A DNA stretch of 64,000 bases from Sinorhizobium kostiense (GCF_017874595.1 NZ_JAGILA010000001.1:1-64000); one strand, 5' to 3'. Counted from the first letter of the stretch, positions 46,031 to 55,550 are shown. Made by a program: numbers and translations. The notes: generated by a model not told the origin, from the letters alone.

Positions 46031-46081
46031 GAAAACACTTCCGGTGGCCGGTCCCGGCCACCGGAAAGACCGGAGATCAAG

Positions 46082-48451
46082 ATGAACAGAGCGGCCCCAA
46101 TGAAACAGAGAGGCGTCCCATTGAGCATAGTGCCCCGAGAAGAGCAGGCGGACGGCTTCATCGATCTCGATCGGCTATTCGCTGCTATCGTTCGCCGGGC
46201 ACGATTGGTGGCCGCCTTCGTCGCAGTCTTTATCGTGTTGGGTGTCGCCTACCTCCTATTTGCCACGCCCATCTACACGGCCATGACCAGCATCCTCCTC
46301 GACGACAATCTGTCGAAATACGCCGAGGAAGAACCTACACCCACCAACAGTCAGTTGCTGGACAATCAGATTGCCAGCGCCGTCGAGATCCTGAAGTCCG
46401 GCGAACTCGCGCTGCGTGTCGTAGACGCTCTGAACCTTTCGGAGAACGAGACGATCCTCAATCCACCGCAGTCGCCGGTGGCGATCGTCAAGGGGTGGCT
46501 GCAGTCGGTCAGCGGTCTCTTTACAAGCGGACGGGCAGCTTCCGAGGAAGTGCAGCGCAGGGGCCGGCGACTGAAGGCCGCCGCACTTCTTCAGCAGGGA
46601 CTTTATGTGGAGCGCGTGGCTCGCAGCTCGGTCGTGGCACTATCCTACCGCGTCAGCGATCCGCAACTGGCCGCGACGGTGACGCGGGCTTATGCCGAAG
46701 CCTATCTAACGGATCAGTTGAACGCGAATTTCGAGGCGACGGAGCGGGCCACGGTGTGGCTGCAGGAGCGCCTCGATGACCTCAGGCAGCGTTCGCAGGC
46801 AGCAGCGCTCGAAGTCGAACGGTTTCGCAGCGAAAGTGGCCTGACGGCCGCCCGCGGCGAACTGATGTCGGAGCAGCAACTCGCGGACCTCAACAGCCAG
46901 TTGATCGTTGCGCAAGCGGATACAGCCAGCGCATCGGCGCGCTACAACCAGTACAAGTCGATCATCGATCAGGGGCCGGAAGGCGCCGTCAAGAATGCCA
47001 CGATTTCCCCCAAGGAGGGCGACAATTCCGTGATACGGGAGCTCCGCACGCGCTACATCGCCATTGGCAAGCGCGAGCGGGAGGTTGCGCAGAATTTCGG
47101 CGATGACCATCCCCAGGCGGTCTCGCTGCGCTCCGAACAAGAGGATATCGCTCGGCAGATCTTTCAGGAACTGTCGCAGCTCACGGCAAGTTACAGGAAC
47201 GAGTATGAAGTCGCCCGCTCGCGGGAGGCATCGCTGCGCCAGAGCATCGAGGGTATTGCCGGGAAAAATTCGGACGCCAGCAGTTCACTCGTGCAATTGC
47301 GTGCCATGGAGCAGAAGGCCGCGGCGCTGAAGGCGCTCTATGAATCCTATCTCGGCCGCTACGAGCAGGCGACGCAGCAACGCTCCTTCCCCATCGCCAA
47401 GGCCCGCGTCATATCCGAGGCCGGGGTCCCCGTTGGACCGTCGAGCCCGAAGAAGACCATGACCCTGGCATTATCGGCCGTGCTAGGCCTGATAGTCGGT
47501 GGCGCCTATGCCGCATTTCTCGAATTCCGTGAAAGGACGTTCCGTCTGGAAGGCGATGTGAGATCGGCCCTTGGCCACCGTTCGCTGGGTTACCTGCCGC
47601 TGATCGGTTCGCGGCCGAAGAAGACGGCACAACTGTTGCGGGCGCGCTTCGCTTCCGACCGACAGCCGCAGCACCGGGTTGATGACACAATTCCATTCCA
47701 GCGGCTTTCACGCATCGTCCTCGACGCGCCACGATCGGCATTCGCGGAAACCTTCAGGAACGCCAAACTGGCCTGCGACCACATGCTGCCCGCGAACGAA
47801 AGCCGGGTGATCGCCGTCGCTTCCGCCTTGCCGGATGAGGGCAAGTCGGTTGTGGCGGCAAACTTCGCGGCGCTTCTCGCCGCAAGTGGCAAGCGAACTC
47901 TGCTGATCGATGCCGATATCCGCAAACCGGGCCTCGCCCAGATGATCACGCCCGCCCCGCGCACCGGCCTGGTGGAGATCCTGACCGGCGTGGCCACGTG
48001 GCCCGCCGGCATCAAAGTCGACCAGCGCTCGAAACTCGCAATCCTGCCCGCAAGCGGCGGAACTGGAAATGATAGCGGGCATCAAAGCAATGAACTGCTC
48101 GCTTCGCCGGCCATGGCGGCGCTTGTCGAGAACGCCCGCAATTCCTTCGACTATGTCGTGGTTGATCTTGCCGCCCTTGCGCCGATTGTCGACGGCAAGG
48201 CCTTCGCACCGCTCGCCGATGGCGTGCTCTTCATCGTGGAATGGGGAAAGACGCCGTCCAGGCTCGTGCGCGACCTCCTCAATTCCGAGCCGCAGATCGA
48301 TGCCAAGGTTCTTGGCGTCATTCTCAACAAGACCGATATGAAAGAGCTGGAGAAATACAGCGACTTCGACGGCGCGGAAAAATACCGCAACCGTTACGGC
48401 AAATACTATGTCGAGCAGGATATATCCGAGAGCCGCTATACGGCTGCGTGA
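46082..48451 (+). CDS. exoP: Polysaccharide co-polymerase and tyrosine autokinase ExoP
   Basis: 789 residues. N-terminal Wzz domain with TM1 (~40-60), periplasmic coiled-coil (~200-420), the proline-rich SEAGVPVGPSSPKK before TM2 (~455-475), then a cytoplasmic BY-kinase with Walker A DEGKSVVAANFAALLA (~585-600), Walker A' LLIDADIRKPG and Walker B YVVVDLAAL. The C-terminus carries a tyrosine cluster (YRNRYGKYYVEQ). It controls chain length and export with ExoQ and ExoF; tyrosine phosphorylation tunes the high/low molecular-weight ratio. CGGAG precedes the ATG. Last gene of the exoK-P run. Confidence 0.95.
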   Translation: MNRAAPMKQRGVPLSIVPREEQADGFIDLDRLFAAIVRRARLVAAFVAVFIVLGVAYLLFATPIYTAMTSILLDDNLSKYAEEEPTPTNSQLLDNQIASAVEILKSGELALRVVDALNLSENETILNPPQSPVAIVKGWLQSVSGLFTSGRAASEEVQRRGRRLKAAALLQQGLYVERVARSSVVALSYRVSDPQLAATVTRAYAEAYLTDQLNANFEATERATVWLQERLDDLRQRSQAAALEVERFRSESGLTAARGELMSEQQLADLNSQLIVAQADTASASARYNQYKSIIDQGPEGAVKNATISPKEGDNSVIRELRTRYIAIGKREREVAQNFGDDHPQAVSLRSEQEDIARQIFQELSQLTASYRNEYEVARSREASLRQSIEGIAGKNSDASSSLVQLRAMEQKAAALKALYESYLGRYEQATQQRSFPIAKARVISEAGVPVGPSSPKKTMTLALSAVLGLIVGGAYAAFLEFRERTFRLEGDVRSALGHRSLGYLPLIGSRPKKTAQLLRARFASDRQPQHRVDDTIPFQRLSRIVLDAPRSAFAETFRNAKLACDHMLPANESRVIAVASALPDEGKSVVAANFAALLAASGKRTLLIDADIRKPGLAQMITPAPRTGLVEILTGVATWPAGIKVDQRSKLAILPASGGTGNDSGHQSNELLASPAMAALVENARNSFDYVVVDLAALAPIVDGKAFAPLADGVLFIVEWGKTPSRLVRDLLNSEPQIDAKVLGVILNKTDMKELEKYSDFDGAEKYRNRYGKYYVEQDISESRYTAA

Positions 48452-48517
48452 GGCCGCGGCAAGACAATAGCTCGGGTCCCTGCTCGGCCGCGATTGCCTA
48501 TCCCGGTTGCGGAAGTG

Positions 48518-48565
48518 CTGCATGTCTTGATCCTTAAATCGAGGTCAATCTAAGGAGACATGCAG
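48518..48565. repeat. Short palindromic element, member 2 (exoP/thiD junction)
   Basis: Outer arms CTGCATGTCT (48518-48527) and AGACATGCAG (48556-48565) are perfect inverted copies. Inner arms TCCTTAAATCGA and TCAATCTAAGGA (48531-48556) also pair with two G-U or mismatched positions. It lies between the convergent exoP and thiD stops and probably acts as a bidirectional terminator. Related copies are at 25117 and 50465. Confidence 0.75.
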
Positions 48566-48570
48566 TAGCG

Positions 48571-49386
48571 TCATCGGCTCCACAGCTGATGGAAGTGGTG
48601 AACGGGCCCACGCCCCTGACCGACCTGCAATTCCCCGGCAGCGCAAATGGCACCGTGCAAATAGTCCTTGGCAGCGCGAGCCGCTTCGGCGAGCGGCTTC
48701 CCGAAGGCAAGGCCGGCGGCGACGGCGGCGGAAAGCGTGCAGCCGGTGCCGTGATCGTTGAGCGTCTTTACACGGGATGCAGGGAGGCGCAGCAGCGTGT
48801 GGCCGTCGAGGAGGAGGTCCGTGGCCTCGCCGCTCTCCAGGTGCCCTCCCTTGATCAGCACCGACCGTGCCCCCGTCTTCAGGAGCACCTCGGCCTGCCG
48901 CGCCATCTCGGTTTCATTCTCGGCAATCGGTCGACCGCTGAGCAGCGCCGCCTCCGGCAGATTCGGGGTCACGACAAGCGCGAGCGGCAGCAGCTGCTCC
49001 ACCAGGGCCGACGCGGCATCCTGCTGCAGCAGGCGGTCGCCAGAGGTTGCAACCATGACCGGGTCGATGACCGCAAGCCTGCCAAAGCGCCGCAAGCGTT
49101 CGGCAATCGTCGCGATTGTCTCCCGGCGCGACACCATGCCGATCTTTACCGCTCTCACATCGAGGTCCGAAAAGACTGCATCGATCTGTGCCGCGACCAT
49201 GTCGGCCGAAACGTTCTCGACCGCGGTGACGCCCCTGGTGTTCTGCGCAGTGATCGCGGTTATCACGCTAGCGCCGTAGACACCGAGCGCCGAGAAGGTC
49301 TTGAGATCAGCCTGGATTCCAGCGCCGCCGCCCGAATCCGAGCCGGCGATGGTCAACGCAATTGGCGGAACGCGGTGTGCAGGCAT
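48571..49386 (-). CDS. thiD: Hydroxymethylpyrimidine (phosphate) kinase ThiD
   Basis: 271 residues. Ribokinase-like fold: [20 protein letters not shown] at the N-terminus, [32 protein letters not shown] and the catalytic [18 protein letters not shown]. It phosphorylates HMP and HMP-P to HMP-PP for thiamine synthesis. A TPP riboswitch lies in its leader. No other thi gene is nearby, suggesting a salvage role or dispersed pathway. GGGAG lies 14 bases before the ATG. Convergent with exoP, as in S. meliloti pSymB. Confidence 0.95.
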   Translation of the reverse strand: MPAHRVPPIALTIAGSDSGGGAGIQADLKTFSALGVYGASVITAITAQNTRGVTAVENVSADMVAAQIDAVFSDLDVRAVKIGMVSRRETIATIAERLRRFGRLAVIDPVMVATSGDRLLQQDAASALVEQLLPLALVVTPNLPEAALLSGRPIAENETEMARQAEVLLKTGARSVLIKGGHLESGEATDLLLDGHTLLRLPASRVKTLNDHGTGCTLSAAVAAGLAFGKPLAEAARAAKDYLHGAICAAGELQVGQGRGPVHHFHQLWSR

Positions 49387-49457
49387 CGTCGATCGATCTC
49401 CCGAGAATCATCACGAAGATCCAAGTGAGGCGAAGACGTGCCTGGGATGCAGCGACC

Positions 49458-49552
49458 CTCTTCCGTTCCTACGCCGGCATGACCCGGATCAGGTTCAAGG
49501 GTCCGGCTGACCGCCGTCTCAGCGCCGCACGGCGCTCCCCTCGGAGTGGCTC
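49458..49552 (-). ncRNA. TPP riboswitch (THI box) controlling thiD
   Basis: On the minus strand the leader contains CTGAGA near 49515-49522 and CCCTTGAACCTGATC followed by CGGGTCATGCCGGCGTAGG, a close match to the THI-box consensus (CTGAGA ... CCTTTGAACCTGATCTGG ... GCGTAGGGA). It ends about 70 bases before the thiD start. TPP binding should lower thiD expression, most likely by hiding the ribosome site as in other alphaproteobacteria; the off-state hairpin was not resolved by eye. Confidence 0.93.
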
Positions 49553-49735
49553 TTCTATGCGGCAGCGCGAGTGACGTGTCAACGCAATGCTGAAGACACC
49601 GCCGCTCATCAGGAGTTTCCCAGGATCGATTCGACGCGGGATTCGCCTTTGTCGTTTCGGTGACCCGTTTCTGCTCGAAAACTCTGTTGTTTGCGCTATT
49701 CTTTGCGCATCCCTCCGATACGAAAGGAGCACACC

Positions 49736-50395
49736 ATGGGCCTGCGCATCAACGACACCGCCCCCGATTTCACCGCTGAGACAACGCACGGCACGATCAA
49801 CTTCCACGAATGGGTTGGTGACGGCTGGGCGGTCCTGTTCTCCCACCCGAAGAACTTCACGCCCGTCTGCACCACCGAGCTCGGCGCAATGGCCGGGATC
49901 GAAGACGAATTCCGCAAGCGCGGCGTCAAGATCATCGGTATATCCGTCGATCCGGTCGATAGCCATTCCAAGTGGAAGAGCGACATCAAGCTCGCGACCG
50001 GGTTCGACGTCGAGTATCCGCTGATCGGCGACCGCGATCTCAAGGTGGCCAAGCTCTACGACATGCTGCCGGCCGGCGCCGGCGACACCTCCGAAGGCCG
50101 AACCCCGGCGGACAACGCCACCGTCCGTTCGGTCTACGTCATCGGACCGGACAAGAAGATCAAGCTGATGCTCACCTATCCGATGACGACCGGCCGCAAT
50201 TTCAACGAGATCCTGCGGGCGATCGACTCGATCCAGCTCACCGCCAAGCACCAGGTGGCAACGCCTGCAAACTGGAAGCAAGGCGAGGACGTGATCATCA
50301 CCGCCGCGGTGTCCAATGAGGACGCCGTCCAGCGTTTCGGCTCCTTCGAGACCGTTCTTCCCTATCTCAGGAAGACGAAACAGCCGACGGCATAA
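49736..50395 (+). CDS. 1-Cys peroxiredoxin (Prx6-like)
   Basis: 219 residues. Thioredoxin fold with the peroxidatic Cys in FTPVCTTELGAMAG (PxxxTxxC-type site). A C-terminal extension of Prx6 type (LTYPMTTGRNFNEILRAIDS) is present and no resolving Cys is visible. It reduces hydrogen peroxide and alkyl hydroperoxides in the cytoplasm. AAAGGAG lies 6 bases before the ATG at 49736. Appears monocistronic, starting 183 bp from the riboswitch region on the other strand. Confidence 0.92.
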   Translation: MGLRINDTAPDFTAETTHGTINFHEWVGDGWAVLFSHPKNFTPVCTTELGAMAGIEDEFRKRGVKIIGISVDPVDSHSKWKSDIKLATGFDVEYPLIGDRDLKVAKLYDMLPAGAGDTSEGRTPADNATVRSVYVIGPDKKIKLMLTYPMTTGRNFNEILRAIDSIQLTAKHQVATPANWKQGEDVIITAAVSNEDAVQRFGSFETVLPYLRKTKQPTA

Positions 50396-50417
50396 CTCCG
50401 CCACGCCGGCGCCGCGC

Positions 50418-50452
50418 CTATAGCGCTCACGCGTCTGCAAAGGTCGCTATAG
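50418..50452. repeat. 8-bp inverted repeat after the peroxiredoxin gene
   Basis: CTATAGCG (50418-50425) is inverted as CGCTATAG (50445-50452) with a 19-base spacer. It lies between the peroxiredoxin stop and the palindromic element at 50465 and may be part of a compound termination region. Confidence 0.5.
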
Positions 50453-50464
50453 CACTTTGGATTG

Positions 50465-50512
50465 CTGCATGGATTTGTCCTGGAACTGGCTAGGACTTGA
50501 GGAAACATGCAG
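50465..50512. repeat. Short palindromic element, member 3 (convergent junction)
   Basis: Outer arms CTGCATG (50465-50471) and CATGCAG (50506-50512) match the arms of the element at 48518. The inner arms TGTCCT and AGGACT pair, but their sequence differs from the TTAAATCGA core. The total length is 48 bp, identical to member 2. It lies between the convergent peroxiredoxin and beta-lactamase-fold genes. Confidence 0.65.
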
Positions 50513-50550
50513 TACACCGATCGTGGCGCCGCATGCCGCCTCCGAGGCGA

Positions 50551-51558
50551 TCAGTCCTTGCGCAGTGTGTCGATGATATCGGCGAGGAGTGCGTGCAGCG
50601 CATCACGGTAGCCGGTGCGCGCAGACGGTCCGTCCTGCTCCGAAGTCATTACCACGGTGAGATTCAACGACGGGACGATGTACAGCATCTGGCCGCCGTA
50701 CCCCCAGGCAAAATGCACCGGTTCGCCGCCGATCTGCCGGGTAAACCAGCCATATCCATAGGAATCGCCGGAAAAGCGCGAATTGGTATGGTGCTGCCAG
50801 GAAAGATCGACCCATTCCTCTGGAACGACCTCACGCCCATCCGCAGTTCGGCCGCGATTCCGATAGAGTTCGCCGAAGGCAAGCAGCGAACGCGCGCTCA
50901 TCGCCATCTCGTTTCCGCCGAGATAGATCCCCTGCGGATCGCGTGTCCAGGCGTCGATGCGAAATCCTTCGACGGGAGCGAGCCAATCGCTTGCAAGCTC
51001 CAGCGTGGACTTGCCGCTGGCCTTCGTAAGGATTGCCGAAAGCAGGTGAGTCGAAGCGGTAGAGTAGAGCATCCGCCCTCCCGGCTCGTCGTCGAAGGGC
51101 TGCGCCAGCGCAAAACGAACCCAATTGCGGCTCGATACCCAGCGTCCGTAGTTCGGGCCCGACAATCGCCCAAGCCCAGCCTGCATCGACAGCAAGTTGC
51201 CGATGGTGATCTCGTTGATACGTGGGTCTGTCGTCGACGGCAGTTCTGCTTTCAGCAGCGGAGCGATCTTCTGCTCGGGCCCTTCGAGAAGGCCCCTGTC
51301 GATCGCGATTCCAACAAGCGCGGAGACGATTGATTTCGATGCCGATTTGATATTCGTCGTTTCCGAAGGCGAATGCCCGCGATAGCCTTCCTCGGCGATC
51401 ACGGCACCGTCCTGGGCGACGATGACGGTCTTCAAGGCTTGAAGATCGTCGCGATCCGCGAGCTTCTCCAGCAGTTCCTCCACCGCAGTCGTCTGCTGCG
51501 CCTTGGCAGGCGAAACGAACGCCACCAGCAAAAGAACAATGGCCCCGAACCTCTTCAT
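50551..51558 (-). CDS. Secreted serine hydrolase of the class C beta-lactamase fold
   Basis: 335 residues with a signal peptide (~1-20, IVLLLVAFVSPAKA). Beta-lactamase/DD-peptidase-like fold: the SxxK nucleophile motif is SASK in NIKSASKSIVSAL; YST in LYSTASTHLLSAI takes the YxN place; GYGG near the end corresponds to the KTG/HxG site. Family members are esterases, peptidases or uncharacterised; resistance activity should not be assumed. Monocistronic. Located in the periplasm. Confidence 0.85.
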   Translation of the reverse strand: MKRFGAIVLLLVAFVSPAKAQQTTAVEELLEKLADRDDLQALKTVIVAQDGAVIAEEGYRGHSPSETTNIKSASKSIVSALVGIAIDRGLLEGPEQKIAPLLKAELPSTTDPRINEITIGNLLSMQAGLGRLSGPNYGRWVSSRNWVRFALAQPFDDEPGGRMLYSTASTHLLSAILTKASGKSTLELASDWLAPVEGFRIDAWTRDPQGIYLGGNEMAMSARSLLAFGELYRNRGRTADGREVVPEEWVDLSWQHHTNSRFSGDSYGYGWFTRQIGGEPVHFAWGYGGQMLYIVPSLNLTVVMTSEQDGPSARTGYRDALHALLADIIDTLRKD

Positions 51559-51764
51559 GCCTCCGACGTAGGACAGGCGGTGGGCGAAGTCACGAAATCC
51601 CGGCTCCGCTCACGACTATGTGACCCGCTCACGCTGCGGAAGTACGATGTGCATCCGCCACTCAAGCGCGTCTTGCGCCGGATCAAGGCGACCGAGGCCG
51701 CCTTGGATCATGATATTCTGTACAGGCTTCGGAATTGCGCACCTTGCTTTCAGGGGAGGCAAAC

Positions 51765-54089
51765 TTGCGCCCGAATCGACTGACGAGTTTGGTTTCGCGA
51801 GCGGAGGATTTTGGCAAGCGCCTTCTCCTCGCGCTCATCACTTCGGTCTTGCTGGCAGGAGCTATCGCTTGGTTCGCCGGCAGGCCGGACTTCAGCGCGC
51901 CGATTTGGGCCGCGGGTACGGCCGTGATCCTGGCGAGCCTCCTCACTGAGATCGCGATCAGTCTCGGCAAAAGGGAATTTGGGCTCGACTTGATCGCGGC
52001 GCTTGCAATGGGCGGCGCGCTCCTCCTCGGCGAATACCTGACCGGCAGCATCGTCGCTCTGATGTTCACCGGCGGGCAAGCGCTGGAGGATTTTGCTCAG
52101 AGGCGGGCGCAGCGCGAATTGACGGCGCTCATCGATCGCGCGCCGCGTGCGGCCGTCCGCTATGTGGACGGGCTAATGGAGGAGGTTCCCGTCGGAGTGT
52201 TGACACCTGGCAACCGTATCCTCGTGCGAGCGGGCGAAGTGGTGCCGGTCGACGGGATCGTGAAGGACGGCGCCGCCCTTGTGGATGAGTCCACCTTGAC
52301 CGGGGAAGCCTTGCCGGTCCGCCGGCGTTCGGGCGAGCCGGTGCTAAGCGGCACGACGAATGCCGGCGACGGGTTTGACATGGTTGCCTCGGCGACGGCC
52401 GCCGACAGCACCTATGCCGCGATCGCGAGGCTGGTGGAGAAGGCGAAGGCTGCAAAAGCGCCGATGGTCCGCCTCGCAGACCGCTATGCGCTGTTGTTTC
52501 TCGCCGCCACGCTCCTCCTTGCCGGCGCTGCCTGGGCATCGTCGGGAGATGCGGTCCGCGCGCTCGCAGTTCTCGTCGTCGCGACACCATGCCCGCTGAT
52601 CCTCGCCGTTCCGGTAGCGATCATCTCAGGCGTTTCTCGCTGCGCCAGCAAAGGCGTGCTCGTCAAGGGCGGCGGAGCGCTGGAACGCATGGCTCACGTA
52701 ACCACGGTGGTTCTCGACAAGACGGGAACGATCACCGACGGCCGCGCCCGGCTGATCGAAATCAAGTGCCGCAGCGATCTCGACCCCTTGGAGGTGCTGC
52801 GGCTCGCCGCATCGCTGGACCAGGGATCGCATCATGTCATCGCCCGCGCGCTGGTTGCGGCGGCGCGCGAGCGGGGTCTGAAGTTGTCGCAGCCCTCAGG
52901 CGCGAGCGAAATGGCTGGCGCTGGCGTGTTCGGCTCTGTCGATGGCCAAAAGGTCGCGGTCGGCGGCTGGGAGTTCATCTGCACGAGAATCGAGGAGACG
53001 CCCTTCTCGCGAGAGGTCAGTGAATGGATTACACGAGACGGATCCCTCGCGGTGCTCGTTGCCAAGGACAAGCTGATGGCCGGCGCATTCCTGTTGGCGG
53101 ACGAGGTCAGGCCGGAGATCGGGTCCGTCCTCAGGCAATTGCGCGAGGCCGCAGCACGCCGCATCGTCCTTGCAACCGGGGATCGCGCTGACGTCGCCGA
53201 GAGCCTCGCGTCCTTCCTCAGCATCGACGCCGTCGCCGCCGAGTTGAAGCCGGAGGAAAAGACCCGTCTCGTCGAAGATGAGAAGAAAGCGGCGCCAGTG
53301 ATGATGGTGGGCGACGGGATCAATGACGCGCCGGCGCTCGCCGCCGCCGATCTCGGGGTGGCAATGGGCGCGCGTGGTGCGGCGGCCTCCTCAGAGGCGG
53401 CGGACGTCGTCATTCTCGTCGACCGGCTCGACCGGCTGGTGGGGGCCATGCGCATCGCCCGCCGCTCACATCGCATCGCGCTTCAGAGTGTCTTCGTGGG
53501 CATGGGCCTGTCGAGCGCTGGCATGATTGCCGCAGCCCTCGGCTATCTGGCGCCCGTTGAGGGCGCGCTGTTGCAGGAGGCAATCGACGTCGTGGCGATC
53601 CTCAACGCGTTGCGCGCCCTTGGCGGTCCACTGCCCGGCTGGAGAAGAACAGCGCGGCTGTCAAATGCGGAGCTTCTACAGCTGGAAGAGGAGCATCGCG
53701 CCCTATTGGACGTGCTCGACGAGATCCGCCACACGACCGAGCGCATCCAGTATTTGTCCGAGTTGGAGGTCCGGGCCGAACTCGCGGTGCTGGAGGATCT
53801 CCTGCGCCAGCGGCTGCTTCCACACGAGCGGCAGGACGACGAGGAGCTCTATCCGAAGCTGCGCAAACACGGTAGCGCGCCGGATGCACTAGCCGGGATG
53901 AGCCGGACCCACATGGAGATCCGGCGGCAGGTCCATAACCTGGCTTCGTTGCGCAGAGCGCTCGGCCAGCACGGACCAAGTCCCCAGCAGCGTTATGAAA
54001 TCCAGCGTCTGCTCCACGGGCTCGAGGCGATCACCCGGCTGCACTTTGCCCAGGAACAGGAAATCTATCGGCTGCTCGAAGACGATTGA
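51765..54089 (+). CDS. P1B-5 metal-exporting ATPase with C-terminal hemerythrin domain (Nia-like)
   Basis: About 774 residues. P-type ATPase motifs: TGEALPV in the actuator, TPCPL (C276) in the metal-binding helix, D318KTGT phosphorylation site, GDGINDAPALAAADLG, and Q604E-A-I-D608 (QExxD) in a late helix, the pair that defines P1B-5. A hemerythrin-like domain (~640-770) carries iron ligands in EEEHRALLD, LLPHERQDDEELY, SRTHMEI and LHFAQEQEIYRL. The S. meliloti homologue Nia exports Fe/Ni and is expressed in nodules. The start is most likely TTG 51765, with GGGGAGG 5 bases upstream; TTG 51735 lacks this. No N-terminal heavy-metal domain. Confidence 0.9.
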   Translation: MRPNRLTSLVSRAEDFGKRLLLALITSVLLAGAIAWFAGRPDFSAPIWAAGTAVILASLLTEIAISLGKREFGLDLIAALAMGGALLLGEYLTGSIVALMFTGGQALEDFAQRRAQRELTALIDRAPRAAVRYVDGLMEEVPVGVLTPGNRILVRAGEVVPVDGIVKDGAALVDESTLTGEALPVRRRSGEPVLSGTTNAGDGFDMVASATAADSTYAAIARLVEKAKAAKAPMVRLADRYALLFLAATLLLAGAAWASSGDAVRALAVLVVATPCPLILAVPVAIISGVSRCASKGVLVKGGGALERMAHVTTVVLDKTGTITDGRARLIEIKCRSDLDPLEVLRLAASLDQGSHHVIARALVAAARERGLKLSQPSGASEMAGAGVFGSVDGQKVAVGGWEFICTRIEETPFSREVSEWITRDGSLAVLVAKDKLMAGAFLLADEVRPEIGSVLRQLREAAARRIVLATGDRADVAESLASFLSIDAVAAELKPEEKTRLVEDEKKAAPVMMVGDGINDAPALAAADLGVAMGARGAAASSEAADVVILVDRLDRLVGAMRIARRSHRIALQSVFVGMGLSSAGMIAAALGYLAPVEGALLQEAIDVVAILNALRALGGPLPGWRRTARLSNAELLQLEEEHRALLDVLDEIRHTTERIQYLSELEVRAELAVLEDLLRQRLLPHERQDDEELYPKLRKHGSAPDALAGMSRTHMEIRRQVHNLASLRRALGQHGPSPQQRYEIQRLLHGLEAITRLHFAQEQEIYRLLEDD

Positions 54090-54092
54090 GAT

Positions 54093-54113
54093 CCTGGATC
54101 GCGATGATCCAGG
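54093..54113 (+). terminator. 8-bp hairpin after the metal ATPase gene
   Basis: CCTGGATC (54093-54100) pairs perfectly with GATCCAGG (54106-54113) around a five-base loop, starting 3 bp after the ATPase stop. It is followed by TTGAATAAA, only weakly U-rich, so it may be a stabilising hairpin or terminator. Confidence 0.55.
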
Positions 54114-54490
54114 TTGAATAAACCTACATCGTAGACGTCACCGTTTTGAAGCTGGCGGGGGATGCGGATCGAAATTTCCGCGCGGCGATTGACGTTACCG
54201 TTTGAACCCTCGCGTCTTGCTTGGTGCTGCCCATGCATCGATTTTCCGATTGCCTGAACAGGGAGGTTCGGCGCAAACGATCTTTATCTACGCCCGCTTG
54301 ATGCCGATCAATGAGGCCCTCCGACGCCGGGAGCTTAATCGCTTTGCTTGTTTTGGCCGAGGGGCTCACCGGCAAAGGAGCCATCAAGCCGGCCTCGGCG
54401 TTTGGAAATCCTAATGGCCCGCCGCAGTGCGTCTCGCCCCGTCTCGCGATCCCCGCACACAGCGCCTGCCCTTACTCATTGGAGGAGACC
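54114..54490. promoter_or_regulatory. Leader region of the universal stress protein gene
   Basis: Together with the hairpin this is a 401-bp gap without a credible gene. A direct repeat, GACGTCACCGTTTTGAA (54134-54150) and GACGTTACCGTTTGAA (54191-54206), starts 57 bp apart and could be a regulator site. The promoter for the stress-protein gene must lie here. Small frames in this stretch lack ribosome sites. Confidence 0.45.
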
Positions 54491-55318
54491 ATGTCATTCA
54501 AAACGATACTCGCCGTTTTCGGTGCCTCGGAGCCGATGCGGGACTTGCAGATCGCCGCGGAGCTTTGCGACGAAGTTTTGGCACACCTGAGCGCTATCGT
54601 TGTCGGTCAGGCGCCACAGCTCGGGCGCTATCCAGCAATCACACCGGCATGGGTCGAACAGAGGGAGCGAAGTCTGCAGGCGCTTGGACAGAGCGTCGTG
54701 CACGCGCGCGAAATGCTCCTGGCGCGCGGTACTTCCTTCGATGTCGACAGCATCTATGCCGAAGTGGCGGCGGCGGACTATGACATCGGCGAGCGCGCGA
54801 TTTACAGCGATCTCCTGTTCGTGGGCCCGACCCTCTTCCAGGATGACAGCCTGAAGCGCCAGGCAATTGGTGGTGGGCTTTTGCAGACCGGCCGACCGGT
54901 ATTGCTTGTCCCGCCCGCCGCCAAGCCAACCTTGAAGCCGAAAACGGTCCTACTGGCCTGGGATTCCCGGGCGCAGTGCGCGCATGCCGCACGGGAGGCG
55001 TTGGCTTTGATGAAACGCGCCGATTCCGTCCGTGTCACAATGGTCGACCCGGTAGCGGCTCTCCGGGCAAGCGGCAGTGAGCCGGGGGCAGACGTTGCCG
55101 CCTATCTCGCCCGCCACGGCATCAAGGTGACGATCGACGCATTGCCAAGCGGGCAATTACCGATAGCGCAGGTGCTGCAGCGACATGCTCGCGACGTGGC
55201 GGCGGACCTGCTCGTGATGGGCGCCTACGGTCATTCCCGCCTGCGTGAGTTCATCTTCGGCGGTGTCACGAGATCGATGCTCGACGATGCGGAGCTCCCC
55301 GTCCTGATGGCGCGCTGA
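54491..55318 (+). CDS. Tandem universal stress protein (UspA family)
   Basis: 275 residues, two Usp-like halves. The C-terminal half keeps the ATP-binding motif [20 protein letters not shown] (GxxGHSRLxxxxxGxxT); the N-terminal half is more divergent. Such proteins respond to stress, oxygen limitation or stationary phase. GGAGGAG lies 3-4 bases before the ATG. It follows the metal ATPase on the same strand, and the two may share regulation. Confidence 0.88.
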   Translation: MSFKTILAVFGASEPMRDLQIAAELCDEVLAHLSAIVVGQAPQLGRYPAITPAWVEQRERSLQALGQSVVHAREMLLARGTSFDVDSIYAEVAAADYDIGERAIYSDLLFVGPTLFQDDSLKRQAIGGGLLQTGRPVLLVPPAAKPTLKPKTVLLAWDSRAQCAHAAREALALMKRADSVRVTMVDPVAALRASGSEPGADVAAYLARHGIKVTIDALPSGQLPIAQVLQRHARDVAADLLVMGAYGHSRLREFIFGGVTRSMLDDAELPVLMAR

Positions 55319-55550
55319 ATGCCGGGCCAGCAGTTGGAGAGACGGCGTCGCGATAACGGAATCCCGCGTCGAGCCTGATCATGCCGCCGCCCGTCCGAGG
55401 TATCCCGAGGCAACACCTCGCGAAACCGGGGCAGCGCCGAAAAAAACGTCATGGAAATTCCCATACCGGAGATCGCGCACTATCCTTCGGCATGATGTTC
55501 ACGGCAATACCCACGCGAAAGTTGCGACACCTCGAAGCAAGGAGCGAGCG

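Noticed and set aside
50551..51558. Antibiotic-resistance beta-lactamase
   Set aside because: The fold fits class C, but the motifs (SASK, YST, GYGG) and family position are those of general serine hydrolases; resistance cannot be claimed.
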